Positions 27,250 through 41,100 of a stretch of DNA of 64,000 bases are shown here, in pieces. Every line of letters begins with the position of its first letter. Positions within the stretch are counted from its first letter, which is position 1. The position numbers and the translations under genes were made by a program. This DNA is from Rhopalosiphum padi (Eukaryota > Arthropoda > Insecta > Hemiptera > Aphididae), in assembly GCF_020882245.1 (NCBI RefSeq), contig NC_083598.1, positions 81,101,714 through 81,165,713 on the forward strand. The letters are read 5' to 3'. Below the pieces are notes generated by a model that saw only the letters and a program-made list of their open reading frames with translations, had not been told where the DNA came from and did not search any database.

Positions 27250-27885
27250 ATGAGGCCCTTAAGTCCGTTATTTTTCAAAGACTATTTTATTATAAATTTA
27301 ATTTATACTGAACATGAACATAATACTCGACAAATAACTAATATCAAAGTAACAACATGCTATGCACAAAAAATAACACAATTCACATACTTATATATCG
27401 GTCCAAAAAATTACAATATATTACCGTTAGAAATTAAACAAAGCAACTCTTTCAAGATTCCAAAAAAAAAAAAATTACACTTTGGCTATTACGAGAACAA
27501 AATATAGACGACAGACTCACAATAAATGTATAGAATTATTGTATTATTTACTTATATTAGTTAGATTATTTTAGTAATTATTGATAAATCTAGTATTATA
27601 AATAGGTATTATTTGACTAGACAATTTTTTGTACAATACTACATTATAATATTATATTATAAAAACAAAGAAAAAATATGTACTTATTTATACTGAATAA
27701 TACATATTATACATGATATCATGTGAAAAACGTTTATTGCAAATTGTTTAATCTTTTAATTTTATACTAAGTAATTATTGAATTTATATTTTAAATTGTA
27801 AACTCATGGGCCCCCACGAATATGTTCAGTGGAGCTCATTATCTTTTTGAAAAATAAATAAAAATAAATATAAAATAAATAAATG
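27250..27885 (+). mobile_element. 3' end of a non-LTR retrotransposon (LINE)
   Basis: The frame 27250-27507 reads like the extreme C terminus of LINE reverse-transcriptase proteins: HNTRQ, then TYLYIGPKNYNILPLEIK and a Lys-rich end. This is the familiar 'HNTRQ ... YxGPKxYNxLPxEIK' tail. A 3' UTR follows with GGGCCCCCACGAATATG at about 27808 and a terminal A-rich AAATAAATAAA-type tail at about 27850-27885. The rest of the element is missing, as expected of 5'-truncated copies. Confidence 0.7.
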
Positions 27886-29053
27886 AAAAAACACACTTCA
27901 ATGTAAAATCAATACATTCATTACTAAAGAATATTATTGCTATTAATATTGAATTTAATTTAATATTGTATACTAAGTAACTTGTTATGCAATAATAACA
28001 GCATATTTTTTTGCTAATTGTTAAATCATGCGACTTTTAGCGTAATGTAGGTAGGCACTACATTCTGTGGAAGTAATGCGAAAGCAGTTCCCACGGCGCC
28101 GTTGGTTTCAAACATAAAAAAAAAAGGTAGGCACTAGTGCACTACATTATAAATTATAATATTACTTATGCGTTAGTGTAGTCATTTTTGTCTATATCAA
28201 TTTAAACATAATCCTAAACTCAACAATTACCTATTATAGAATTAATAATATAATTTACAACACTAATTCTGTTTTGCATAAAAAATTTATTAAATTTAAT
28301 AGTTCACTAAAATTTAATTGACCAATTATGGGCCACCTAAATCATGGGACTATTCATTTTTTTAAATAAATAAATAGGATTTTTTTTACCGTGGATATTT
28401 TTTCTGACTACCATTTTTTACATTAGTTGATTTTTCTGGGTAAAATAGGATTATCCAGTTAGTAAAAATATAAAATTAGAAAATCAAAAAACTTAGAATA
28501 ATTTTATAATGTTTAATATATTAGCTAAAGAAAAATTGATTATGAAAACCTTACGATTAACTAAGGAATTAAATAATAAGAGACTTAATAGTAATATAAT
28601 ATGGTCAACAGAAAAGTTAAAAAAAATTGATAACTTCAATACCTCAACGGAAATAATTACCAACTAATTATTTAATTTTAAAAACATGATTTAATTTGCA
28701 TTTTGTCTTACTTACTCAGGAATCAGGATAACTTTGTAAATAAAACAATTATAAAAAAAACCATATTTCAAACCAAGAAGTTATCAGGATAGATAGTTTT
28801 CGGAAGTATATAGATACATTAAAAAACATACATTATAATAGGATAGCTATTATACAATTACTACAAATAGTTGGTTAAGAAACTAGACAACGAGGAAGAA
28901 AAATGCAACTAGTTGTAGCAAAAAAGGAGGGACTCTCATTAACAATTTACTAAAATATTGAAAACAACATTTAGATACTAAAAAATTGGTAGAAATACTG
29001 TTTAGATTCTGAAATTAAACCAATCGCTCTAACTAATAGAAACGTTCATTTTA

Positions 29054-29125
29054 GAACGTAAACAGTTAGCTGACGAACAAACAGTAGATGAATTTAATCA
29101 GTCCTTTTAGACTTTAAAATACGTT
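29054..29125 (+). pseudogene. Possible decayed LTR-retrotransposon Gag fragment
   Basis: A short stretch reads ERKQLADEQTVDEFNQSF followed at once by a stop and TLKYV. This resembles the 'R.Q...ESV.EF...L..L' pattern of Gypsy-type Gag proteins. Only about 24 codons are readable, with a stop inside. The surrounding 28500-29160 sequence looks like further decay but nothing else can be read. Confidence 0.25.
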
Positions 29126-30059
29126 AAAATAACACCTAATTTCCCAACCATTATTTATATTTTATACAATTAAATTTTTACTAACAAAAAGATAATATAC
29201 GCCTATGGCCTATACCACTATCTGTAAATGCGCCTATAGCAGGTTTAGAGCTTACCTCAAACAACCTGATAAAGTGATAACAAAAATATTCTATAATAAG
29301 GTGGCCGAACTTTGTATTGATTTTACAATGGATTTTTTTATTATTATTATTGTAACTGAAGACAGTCCCTATTTTTTGTAAATTTTGCTACTACACACTC
29401 ACCATTTTTTTTTATTTTAGCATATCCAGACAAATGCATATATTAAATGCATAAAAATACATTATATTTTCTATCAAAGGAAGATCGACTTTAGAATCAT
29501 CTGTGATCAATTGGCACCCCCTGAATTATTGAAATAAACAGATTTGTTAAACTTATTCAATACTTATAGATTATACATTTTACTAAATTTTTCGATACCT
29601 AACACTAATTACCTAATACCTACCAGTATTGTAATTACATTAAAATACTAAAGTCTAAAATAGTAAGATTTAATGTTAAAATAATTAGATTATAATTTTG
29701 AAATGCTATATAAAAGGGCAAAGACAAACGAGCGGCAGACCGCTTATTAATAAATGTGATAAACATAATAAATTAAAACAATGATGATCTAAATATTATA
29801 AACATATAAAACTAAATAATATTACGATGTTAAAATGATATGATATAATTATTATAACACAATTATATAATATTTTGTGTAGACATAAGTCATAACTTAT
29901 TCCATAAATGATAATTCATGATTTAATGAGTGTTACCGCGGAAGAATACGCACGGAAAATCGCATCACAAAATACACGGACTACCTACTACACGTAGACG
30001 TAGTTCGTGCACAAAATGTATCCCCTTTTTATGATAATATAGATAAATGATAGGGGAAG

Positions 30060-30425
30060 ATAACGGCGCCGCTCGTATCAGCAGCCATTCGGCCACGCAC
30101 GCCTACGCGATATATTTATTTTTTTTTTCATATTCTTCGCGTACAACGTCCCAAGTCCAAACAAACGTCGGCTACAACTGGCTGCTACTCACGAGTCAAA
30201 ACTAATCATAACACATCTCTAGCATAATATTGCTGTACACTGTCGGCTGTGTCGTTATGTCGACTAAAATACATTAATTATTAGTAACACTGCGCGATGT
30301 AGGCAATCGAGTGGGTACGAAACAATTGAGTGTACTAATAATTACGTGTGCCTATAATTGATCACCCAATCCTTGCGTGTACCTCGGACCGAGACGTAGT
30401 GCACGTCGTGAACGATTGGCACTCA
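30060..30425 (+). promoter_or_regulatory. Likely promoter / 5' UTR region of GGA
   Basis: The 365 bases before the GGA ATG are markedly less AT-rich than the surrounding DNA, with clusters of CpG (for example GGCGCCGC near 30066 and CACGTCGTGAACG near 30400). No TATA box is obvious. The transcription start cannot be placed exactly. Confidence 0.35.
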
Positions 30426-33400
30426 ATGATGGACATCGATCCAATTATAGTGTCCACGAGCTTAGAAGCTCTAATTGGTGAGTTAAAATTGCATACTGCA
30501 CATCGGTTTGTTGTACGAGTCGATTAGATACTGTGAATAAATACACTCGTCCGTTGTTTACAGATAAGACGTTTGTACTATGTGATTTAATAATATTATG
30601 TAAATTAGTCATGAGTTATATTTACATAATATCACTTTAGACGTTAATACACACTGACCACGAAAAATAAAATAATAACATAATATTATTATATCAATAC
30701 TATGACTATTGTCTTGTATGCTTATATTTTAATTTTATAACAAGGTCACTAACTTTTCGCACCACAACAGTCGTTATGTGTGACATGTGCCATGTAGTAA
30801 TATTGGTAATTTTGGAGACCCTATGTAGCTCTATTTACAAATCACATTTAAGCGTTTATAAACCCTTCGTGGCATTCATTATGGCCAAATCGGAATTTAT
30901 AGTATTGGTGCTCAATCTGTTAATATATTAAAAATGGTACTTTTTTTTCTTAGTTGTTTCACTCATAAAATGACGTTATTTAATTTTAAAAGAACCTTCA
31001 CTTTTTTACCTAATTGTTATTTGGACATACATATATTTAGATTAGCCACTAGATACTTCAATACTTATTTTAATATTTTTTCTTTGTGTGTGCGTGTGTA
31101 ACTATATTATATTTATAACAAAAATATGTTTAAAAATTAGATATTGTTGACTGTTGTACTCAGTTTACTGAAAATTAATTTAATTTTAAATAAATAACAT
31201 TGTCAGTGCTTATCTAACAAAATTTGTTTTATATTTTATAGCAGAAAATAGTAATTAAAGCATTCCTATTTTTTTTTATGTGAATTAATCATCTATAACC
31301 ATTTAAAATTTTAAAATGTACTTTTTCTAAACATTTGTTGTACGATATGATTAATGGAATAATATTTCAAAATCACCAATATAAATATTGAACAATTTTA
31401 AGACTTTAAAATATTAAAATTATAGAAAATATAGATCTGTTAGATAAGTATTCACTATCAAACTTTTATGATACTGACTAATTTAAGTTAAAAGCACCAT
31501 TCATACATCTATTATCTACACATTATAATTTGCCATTGAAATATATTTAATTTGTTAGTCTAAGTTCTTATGGTATTTGTTAATTATTAAATAAATATAA
31601 ATAAATATATATAATTTTATTTCTTTGTATAACTTTAAAACTTTATAAAATAGCACATAATTCTTGCATGAAAGTATTAATTTTGTAATGCATAAGCTAA
31701 CATAATCAATTGGCAACTGAGCATAATTTGGCTGATGCAAATAATATTAAGTGACTATTGTTATAGAAGTGTCTAGGGTCTAAATTTCTTTTTATAACAT
31801 GCTGATTACAAATATGTAGTTACTAAAGTATTTCATTTTATAAGATTTTATAATTAGAAAATTATGAGTGGTGGCGTATAGTCTTCCAAAAAAATTTTAT
31901 TTTATTTAAATTTTACTTTAATTGTGCCTTAATAAAAGTAACAAATTATATTTCTTGGAAAAATTAATAATTTAAGAATTATAGTAGTTAAAATGTACAT
32001 AACTTTGGACACTTCTATTAATTCTTAGTAACATATTTTAATAATTATATTTATAATAATTTTAATATTTATATAATTTTATTTTTTATTTAAATAAGCT
32101 GTTATGACTTTGTTTTTTTTTAGTTTACATTTGTATAAACTGCTGTGTAAGAAAAATAGTATTTTACCCTAGTGAAGCAAACAAACAATATAAATTAAAA
32201 AGGAAGAAAACAGATGTAAAAATACTTGAACAATTTGAAATGTATTATTTATATTCTTACCAAGAAGCCTAATTTATGTTTGCATACAATTTCCAGAAAT
32301 AAGTGAAGTAAAAATAAAAATATTAACCCAATCAGTTTGATGCATTTGAAAAAATAATCTAAGTAAGAAAGAAGAAAATAATGGATATTAAATCTTTTAA
32401 GAAATATGGTTTGAAATAATATAAAAATATACTTTCTCTATTTTCACAATTAATAATGGATACTAATTTTTACTAAACAAAACTTAAAAATGTAGTATAC
32501 ACTTATAATCTTTATTCAAACTAACAAAAAAACCTGAAGTAATAATAGTTAACATCAGTCATCAAGTAATATTCAAATAAGTCAAATCAATACCTGGAAT
32601 AGTGGTTACTGAAGAGAAACATTTTTACCGATTATTGTAAACATAAAAATAAAGCTAGTCTAATATGATAACACCATGTTAAATTTAATAGTAAAATGTA
32701 ACAAAACATATTAATTAAAATTTAATTAATTAATTAATTTGTTATTAATTTATATTTATTTTAGAAAGAGCAACTAAAAATAGCAACGAAAAAATTGATA
32801 GTGCTGCAATGATTGCTTTTAGTGGATTTGTACAAAGAGATCCAGATTGTGCACCTTTAGCTGCAAAGTGTATTTTAGCCAAAATTCATTCAATGCAAGA
32901 ATGGGAAGCTTTACAAGCCCTTCATGTATGTTGAACATTTTCAATAAAATAAAATTCTAAATTATTTTATAATGAAATGTATTTTAGTTATTAGATATAT
33001 GTATGCAGACCGGTAGTGCTAGTTTTCAAGCTGAAGTTGGTAAATTCCGTTTTCTTAATGAACTTATACGTTTAGTATCTCCCAACTGCAATGGAATTCA
33101 CACACCAGAATTAATAAAAAACAAAATAATTGAACTTCTTGGATTATGGTCAACACAATTCCCCAAAGAAATTAAGATACAAGATGCCTTAGATATGTTA
33201 AAAAAACAAGGTGTAGTAAAGGTAAAATTTTATAAATAACTGTTTGATATTTAACAAATTTGTAATAGTCTATATTTACTATAGGATTTTTTATTTGAAA
33301 ATATGCCATCAAAAGCAGCTTCTGCTTCTAAAATAGATTCCAATAAAATGTCAATCTTGAATGGAGAAAAATCAGTATTGCTTCAGAAGTTGCTTAAAAG

Positions 33401-35737
33401 TAAAAAATCAGAAGATCTCAAAGCTGCAAATGAATTAATTAAATCTATGGTTGAAGAAGTATGTTTGAAAACCCACGATTTTAAAGGTGTGATAATATAT
33501 TAATGTTATAATATAGGAAGAGCAGAAAGCAGAAAGAATTAGTAATATGTTGGCTGATATTGAGATAACTTCAAATAATGTTAAATTATTATCAGAAATG
33601 CTCAAATCATATTGTGGTGGTTCTGGTTCGCCAAATGATTTAGAACTAATTAAAGAGTTGTATGATACTATAAAACAATTGGAACCAAAAGTTCAAACAA
33701 TGTTATCACTAGAAATTCCAGAAAATGAGGATACTGTTAGTAAGTATCTTAGTTGTGATTTTGTTTGGTTAATGTTTTGATAGCTATAAAAGTATAAATG
33801 ATTGTTTGTATACATTCAAGATAAAAAAAATATATTTAACCATTAGCTATTCCTATTAGTAAGTTATTACTTATTATGTTTGTATAAACATTTTCTTACA
33901 AATTTGTTTTAATACCATTGGCTGACAATCCTACATTAAATAAATATTTATTCTTTTTCTATGTTTATATTTTTCTCTTGAAACTTATATTTAATTATTT
34001 ATTTATGACAATAACACAAAACCATCATATATTTAGTTCTTAATAAAATATATATGTTATTAGAAAAAAATTTCAAAAAATTGTTATTTTTACAGGAAAA
34101 ATAATTAAACTTAATTATGAAGTAAATGAAACATTAAAAACATACAATGAAGTTCTAGAAAACCTCAATCATAATAAACCAATTGATCAAGAAAATGAAG
34201 AAAATTTGTTAGATCTTAGTATATCATCTATTTCACCTGGTAAAATATATTATTTGCATATTACAAGTACAAGATTTATATTTATATTTTCCTAATTTTA
34301 TCATTTATTCACAAAAACTGCTTTATTTTTATTCAAATAATTTGTTTTTATTTAAAAAAATGTTTTCATTTCCAGTGCTAAATTACTTTGTTTAAAACCA
34401 ATAATGAAATGAAAATTTTTATTAATGTGGACTTGTTATTTTTATTAATGATTATAGGTAAAAAAGACTTTTTAAGTGAATCTAATTGTGAAAAAAATAA
34501 TTTTCCAAATAATGGTTCAGCAAATGTTAATGAATTAGATGATTTTTTGCAAATTTCGCATCCTTTAAAAGGATTCATACCTCCACTGCCTGGTATGAAT
34601 AATCAATAATTAATCTATATTTTAACTATAGTTAAAATACAGTTGTAACACAAATTTTTTAGAAGTTGTAAATTCTCAAAAGCGTGTAGAAATTAAAGAC
34701 AATTTCTTAAATGTTGACTTATTTGAAGAATTAAATATTCTTGGAAAAGATATTTTGAATAAACCTAATGAAACTAAAAATTTTGAAAAGTAAGTTTTTA
34801 TCCTATAATTTTTAATACATATATATATATACATAAATCATAAGTGTATATTATTCTACAGACCATTTAACTTGAAAGACACAGAATTCAATTCAGATAT
34901 TATAAAAAAAAATGGTCTATCAGATGAACCATTGTTTGATACACAAGATTCAATAATATTCGAACAACCCAAAAATTATGGTATTCAGATAAAACCTCTC
35001 GGTGATATTAATATTAAACTTGAAGACATTATTCCATGTATGTGCAATGATTTTATTAATTCACATTTTAAAATTAAATACATTCATATTATATCATTTA
35101 ACAATTAAAATTTAATAATATTGATAAAACATATTTTAAAATTTTGTATTATTATTTATCTATAAAGTATACTTATTTTTTTGAGTACTTTTATTAATCA
35201 TAATCTAAATATTAAAGTTTATTTTTAACTTATTTAAGGTCCTGATTTCACTATTGTGAGCTTATTTGATAAGAATGATATTAGTACAGAACTACATTTA
35301 GCAGCAAACAAACCAAGAGAAGACGTTATAGTTTTTGTTGTTACAACCAGAAGCAAATGTAAACTACCATTATTTAATTTCTCATTCCAACCAGTTGTTC
35401 CAAAAGTAAAATATTAAACCTGTAATCAACTTATTATTAATTAATAAATATTATTGTTTTTATTTCTTTTAGGACTGTAGGTTACGTATATTACCACAAT
35501 CAAGAACCAATCTTCCTATTTATAATGCATTTTTACCACAAGAAACCATTGTACAAATCATACTAGTTGCAACTCTAAATAAGGTAAGTAATTTGTATAA
35601 ATGATAATTTTTTAAATATTCATATGAATTGTATTACTTTATAGGAAATTATACCTTTAAAATATGTCATAAGTTATACAATGGATGGTGAAATGTTTAC
35701 TGAATTTGGTGAAATTGAACAGCTGTGCATAAACTAA
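30426..35737 (+). CDS. GGA: ADP-ribosylation factor-binding protein GGA
   Basis: Monomeric clathrin adaptor that sorts cargo between the trans-Golgi and endosomes by binding ARF-GTP, sorting signals and clathrin. Twelve exons: 30426-30477, 32765-32925, 32988-33221, 33285-33458, 33517-33739, 34096-34239, 34458-34592, 34663-34789, 34862-35037, 35239-35405, 35473-35583, 35645-35737. They total 1797 nt, 598 residues, with all phases consistent. The VHS domain covers residues about 8-148 (QEWEALQAL, EVGKFRFLNELIRLVSP, MLKKQGVVK). A GAT region follows at about 165-310, then a hinge with a clathrin-box-like LLDLS near residue 319. The GAE 'ear' spans about 476-598 (VSLFDKNDI ... SFQPVVPK ... YTMDGEMFTEFGEI). 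Length matches animal GGAs (about 600-700). There are two adjacent ATGs; I used the first. Confidence 0.95.
30478..32764. other. GGA intron 1
   Basis: A 2.3-kb AT-rich intron bounded by G|GTGAGT at 30478 and TTTTAG at 32764. No embedded gene is supportable; the frame at 31555-31740 (minus) is AT-rich noise. Confidence 0.7.
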
Positions 35738-36949
35738 GGTTATAAATGTTATGATCTCGAAAAAGTTATTTAAAACAATTATTGTTTACATATTTTAATT
35801 TAACTTATATTATAATCAAACGGTTCATTTTACTAATAATATTAAGTGAATGTAATGTTAAACAGTTATTAGACTAAATTATTATTATTCAATACTTCTT
35901 CAAATTAATATTATTAAGGGAATATGTAATGTTTTATTAATAATTTGTAAACTAGTCATTGAAATAAGTATTAAACAGTTGAATTTGTCAGTATTTATAT
36001 TAAAATGATAATGAATATGCCACTTGCTATTTAATACTTAATATTACCATTAAAATCTAGTCAGTGATAATATTATAATAGTATAAGTAAAATAAACTAA
36101 ACATTATTTTTTTAAATTGATATTAAACGTTACAAATTATTATTATATTTTTGATTTGTATTAACTTAACAAATCTGTGTATAACATTTGGACTGAGGCT
36201 ATCTTATCGTAATTATTAAATATATATAAAATCAACTATAATTTTCAGTGGTTTTATTTTATATTGACCTCTAATGAAAATATTATTTTCATTATTATCA
36301 TCAAATGAGCAAATATAAAAACTGCATGTCTCATATAAACTACTTAATTATTCAACTACAATAACATCATATCCAATAAAAATATGATTATTATAAATTT
36401 ATAATTTACAAATGATAACATTTATTATATCTGAAATAAAAAACAATAAATATAAAGGGCTCATAGCTAACTAATAAGTAATTAATTTTGTCATGTATTC
36501 AATAAAAACAAAATTTCTATGTTAATTATACTCAATTAATATTGTCTTGCAATAAAACATGTTTACATGTGTCTATAGACAAATATCTTCCTACTAAATT
36601 AATCAATGAGAAAAATAAAAATCATTGATAGTTTTACTGTAAAATTACACATGTACCTACTTTACATAATTGTAATATATCTACATTGTATTTAAATATA
36701 CATTAAATGTTTTGTGGACTTGTGGCATCCAATTTTTAAAGTATTACTAACTATATTTATAATCATTAAATTATATTGTAGGTATACTGGTGTTTAATTA
36801 ATTTCTACATTATGGTATACACTTCTGTCATGAATAAATAATTTGACTATATTTATAAAATATACATACTTTGTTTCATTGAATCTAATTTATAATTAAA
36901 TTCAAACAATAATCTCAACAACATTCCTTATGTATGGTCAAATTTAACG
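35738..36949. other. GGA 3' UTR and AT-rich spacer
   Basis: It starts with the GGA 3' UTR, which contains several possible poly(A) signals (for example AATAAA near 36090). No gene or recognised repeat was seen in the rest. Confidence 0.5.
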
Positions 36950-37490
36950 GCCAACTGCCAAAGGAATTTATGGTCAACATAGAATTAAGAAGAGAGTCTT
37001 GTCATTGCTATTTAACATTGCATTAGATGAATTGGTTAGAAAGGTACTAAACACCAGAGGCTAGGAACCAATCTTCAAAGATCTTCAACTATCAAACTAA
37101 TAGCAAACCTACTCTGCTGATATAGTATTATTATTGTCTATCAGAAACAGAAAGTGACCTTCATAGTATAACAGAAGCTCTCATCAACAAAAACAAACAG
37201 ATTTAATTATAAATGAAGAAAAGACCAAGTACATGATACTGTCAGAGAAGAACAATAGACATAATAATAGTATAGTAAGAGACAAGGAGTTTGAGAGGGT
37301 AGAGAACTTCAAATATTTAGGGTTAGAATTAAGTATGTCGGGTAATAACCTTAAGTAAATACTAAACAGAATTAATTCAGCTAATAAGTACTTCTTTATG
37401 TTTAATGCAATCCTGAAATCTAAACAAGTATCAATCAGATCTAAATTAACTTTCTATAAAGTTTTTACCATTTTTATAGCACAGTAAGTT
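36950..37490 (+). pseudogene. Decayed LINE reverse transcriptase
   Basis: Across shifting frames one can read a reverse-transcriptase core: LLFNIALDELVRK (about 37010), then the active-site region, then INEEKTKYMILSEKN (about 37212), REFERVENFKYLGLEL-like text (about 37282-37325) and INSANKYFF ... SKLTFYKVF (about 37370-37465). The catalytic YADD box reads YSADI near 37110, and there are several frameshifts and stops. This is the order seen in LINE polymerases with downstream 'FKYLG' boxes. No ends or target duplications were identified. Confidence 0.7.
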
Positions 37491-37679
37491 GCAATTTTAA
37501 AATATTTTCATCAGTTTGTCATTGGATTAAAGGGCAAACTTTGTATTACAATAACTATTCTTAAAAATTTTTTTTAATACTGTGTATTATTAATTTATGA
37601 GATTCTTACATTTTAGTTAAAGATAATAAATTACTTCTTTTAAAGTATTTTAAATACTTTTCCACTTCTCCACAACCAC

Positions 37680-38126
37680 AACGACACAATAGTAAAAGCA
37701 ATTACTTTATTTCGATCGAAAATTCAAAATTGCCGCGCAAATGTGCCCCACCCGTTTCACCAAAGCAGTAACCATGACTAGGGTATAAGTACTGTGGCAC
37801 GACGCGGCGTCATTACCAAAATAATGTCACTAACATCAATCGGTCGCAAGACAGTGCCCCTGGCATGTCCGTTCCGCCGTCCGCAACCAAATTCACAACT
37901 TCATCAGGCGTCCCGAACACGTTGTTTCGGCGCGTTACCCGTGTCATTTTGACGCGGTTTTTTGTTGTTTGTTACTCGCCCACACGACATTAAAATTATT
38001 TTGTAATTGTTTCGAAGATGTCCCAACAACACGTGTAGTGTCAGTCATAGTGAAGCAGCCAACGGACGGAATTCCGCCCGAAATCCTACTACTGTGTTCT
38101 CGCCGCATTCTACACGACTACGACAA
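37680..38126 (+). promoter_or_regulatory. CpG-rich promoter and proposed first exon of NOP56
   Basis: GC-rich relative to its surroundings, especially 37830-38110. It ends with ACAATG|GTGAGT at 38121-38132, an excellent donor placed immediately after an ATG. Transcription probably starts within about 37850-38050. The same first exon might also serve RBM39 as an untranslated leader. Confidence 0.45.
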
Positions 38127-41100
38127 TGGTGAGTTGAACCACACTGAACACAATTATTATTTTATTACAATATTTTTCGTTTTCATCCCGCAACTTCCGC
38201 ACACGATCATTCGGTGATTATGCACCTCATCGTTGATCCGTGAAACAACGTTTTCTTGTTTGTTGGCCAAGACGGAGTTAGTCACCCAACGCGTGCTTAG
38301 CGCATTTTTATTAAACTCTTAGGTTCGCGTTTTCTAGATTTTTCTCCATGTCGGAAAACGCGTGAGCTCTCATGCTATTTATTTAAATAGTGAGTTTGTG
38401 TGTGTGAGTGTATGTTTGTGCGCGCGCGTTGCTAGGCTGACGGTCAAATCTTTGCGGGGCACGTTATTTTATCATCTCCGCTACGACTGTTGCATAATCA
38501 CCGGTCCCGTCACCACTTGTAATTTCGCGTATATGGACGATAAAACGTCCGTTATACCACGCACAATATAATATATATACTTACATACGTAGTTAAGTCC
38601 GTGGTCTGTGCCGAACTAATACTATTTGTTTTGTTACGCAATCTTGTCCTGCCGTTTCCTTCCATCTTCAGTCAAATTGATAATGGCGGACGATTTTGAC
38701 ATTGAAGCGTTGCTTGAAGCGCCCTATAACAAAAAAGAGCCGGAATCGCAGCCAAAAGAAAGTAACGGCACTGAGGAAAAATCACGTAAAGACAAAGACA
38801 AGTCTCGTAAAAGTCGCCATCGTACTAGATCTCGGTCGCGCGACAAGTCCCGCAAACACAGTCGGTCCAAAGATCGCAAACATCGACGAAAAAGTCGTTC
38901 TAAGGACAGACATCGTAGTCGTTCCAGAGACCGACATTCGCGCCGACGCACATCTAAAGATAAACGGAGTCGTTCACGCTCTCCAGTCAAACTACCCAAA
39001 TATGGACCACCCTTACCTCCTCCACGATACGGTAGAAAACAATCACCTTTGGCATCCAAAGTGCCACCTGCTAGTATGTTAACTCCTGAAGAAAGAGATG
39101 CTAGGACAGTGTTTTGTATGCAACTTTCAAAAACAATCCGAGCTAGAGATTTAGAAGAATTTTTTTCATCTGTTGGCAAAGTCAGGGATGTTAGAATGAT
39201 CACTTGTAATAAAACTCGTCGGTTTAAGGGTATTGCTTACATAGAATTTAAAGATCCTGAATCAGTTCCACTTGCTATGGGTCTGAACGGTCAAAAGCTT
39301 TTAGGTGTTCCTATCGTTGTTCAGCCCACTCAGGCAGAAAAAAATCGTATGGCTAATTCAATGCCAAATATGGTACAACGTACACATTATGGACCAATGA
39401 AATTATATGTTGGTTCATTACACTACAACATCACTGAAGAAATGTTGAGAGGAATATTTGAACCTTTTGGACACGTTGATAACATACAATTAATGATGGA
39501 CACAGAAACAGGCCGATCCAAAGGTTATGGATTTTTAACGTATCGTAATGCAGAAGATGCTAAAAAAGCCCTTGAACATTTGAATGGATTTGAAATAGCT
39601 GGTCGGCCTATGAAAGTTGGTCATGTGACTGAAAATCATTCTATGTATGATAAAACTGCTTTTGAAGTTGACGAGTTGGACAGAGCAGGTTATGATTTGG
39701 GAGCTACAGGGAGACTGCAACTGATGTACAAATTAGCAGAAGGTACTGGATTCCCAATTCCACAAGCTGCTGCCAATGCACTTCAAGTTGCGACTGGAGT
39801 AACACCAGCAGCTCCAGCTACACCAGCTGTTCAGGTGACTCCTCCAATCGCAACTCAATGCTTTTTGTTAGCCAACATGTTTGATCCAAACAAAGAAGAC
39901 GTAGATAGTAATACAACTTGGGAAACTGAAATTAGAGATGATGTTATCGAGGAATGTAACAAACATGGTGGTGTTTTGCATGTGTATGTGGATAAAGCAT
40001 CTCCACAGGGCAATGTTTATGTCAAATGTACAACAATTGAAACTGCGCTTGCATCTGTAGCAGCTTTACATGGGCGATGGTTTGGTGGACGTGTAATCAC
40101 TGCAGCATATGTGCCCGTAACAAACTATCACAATTTGTTTCCTGAAGCATCTTCACTTACAAAATTGTTGGTATCATCTAGAAGTAAAAATTAATGAGTT
40201 ATATGTATACAATTTATTGATTTTATTTTTTTAAACTTTTAATTGACAAATAATGATATAAAATGTTTACATTATTCTATATAAAGTAAAAACTATACCT
40301 ACCTTAATCATATTTTTTAGTTAACCTTTTTTGTTAGGTAATTAATATGTTTAATATGGTTATATTATAAAAATTGTGATCGAATTAAGTTGTAGAAGTT
40401 AACATCTTCTATTTCACTTTTATGCAAATCATTTTTCCATGTGAACTGATGTGAATAGTTTTAGGACATATTATATGTTTGGAGTAATTTTTTGAAATAT
40501 AAATAGTTAGGTTACTGTTTGAATTTTTATTATTTTTTCATCTATTGGTCTTATCAGAATTTAATTCCTTTTTTTTGTTGGAATTATTATGTTTAAAAAG
40601 AAATTGGTGTAATAATAAATATCAAATGGTCATTTATTTGTTTGTAATGTATTATTGTACAACTTTATAAAGACTAGTTGTTATTGTATTCTGTTCATCC
40701 TGGTTAACTGTTTACCTTTTATGATTCATTAAAATATCCATAAAGCTGATTTAGATAAAATGCATTTAGTGTATTTATGTTTTAGATGAACCATTATAAA
40801 GAACACTCCTTACCATCATGAAATAAAATGTTACTGGTTCTCAATAATTATATAACCCCCCCTATATCATACTAATATTTATTCAAGCGAATAATATTAA
40901 CTTGACATTCAATTAAAACTAAATTATTATTTATCGATTATATTATATTGAGTAACTAACGATTATCTATACTCAATCAAGCCAGAGAAAGCGCTGAATC
41001 TGCGCAACCTCCTGCGTTACTCTGCTATAAAAACCGGTTCGCCTATGGCAGGGTATCACTTGAGAAGCTCAAAAAAAACTGATTTAGGTCTGTCTGCGGT

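Larger units (their letters stand above)
27886..30425. other. AT-rich region upstream of GGA, with decayed retroelement traces
   Basis: No intact gene. A decayed Gag-like trace is at about 29054-29125. From about 29930 the sequence becomes richer in GC and CpG (for example 30060-30110), as expected of the GGA promoter region. A direct repeat of GTAGGCACTA occurs near 28050 and 28125. Confidence 0.45.

Noticed and set aside
38724..39203. 159-codon minus-strand frame opposite RBM39
   Set aside because: Complement of the Arg/Ser-repeat coding region; its Leu/Arg/Asp/Ser bias is a mirror artefact.
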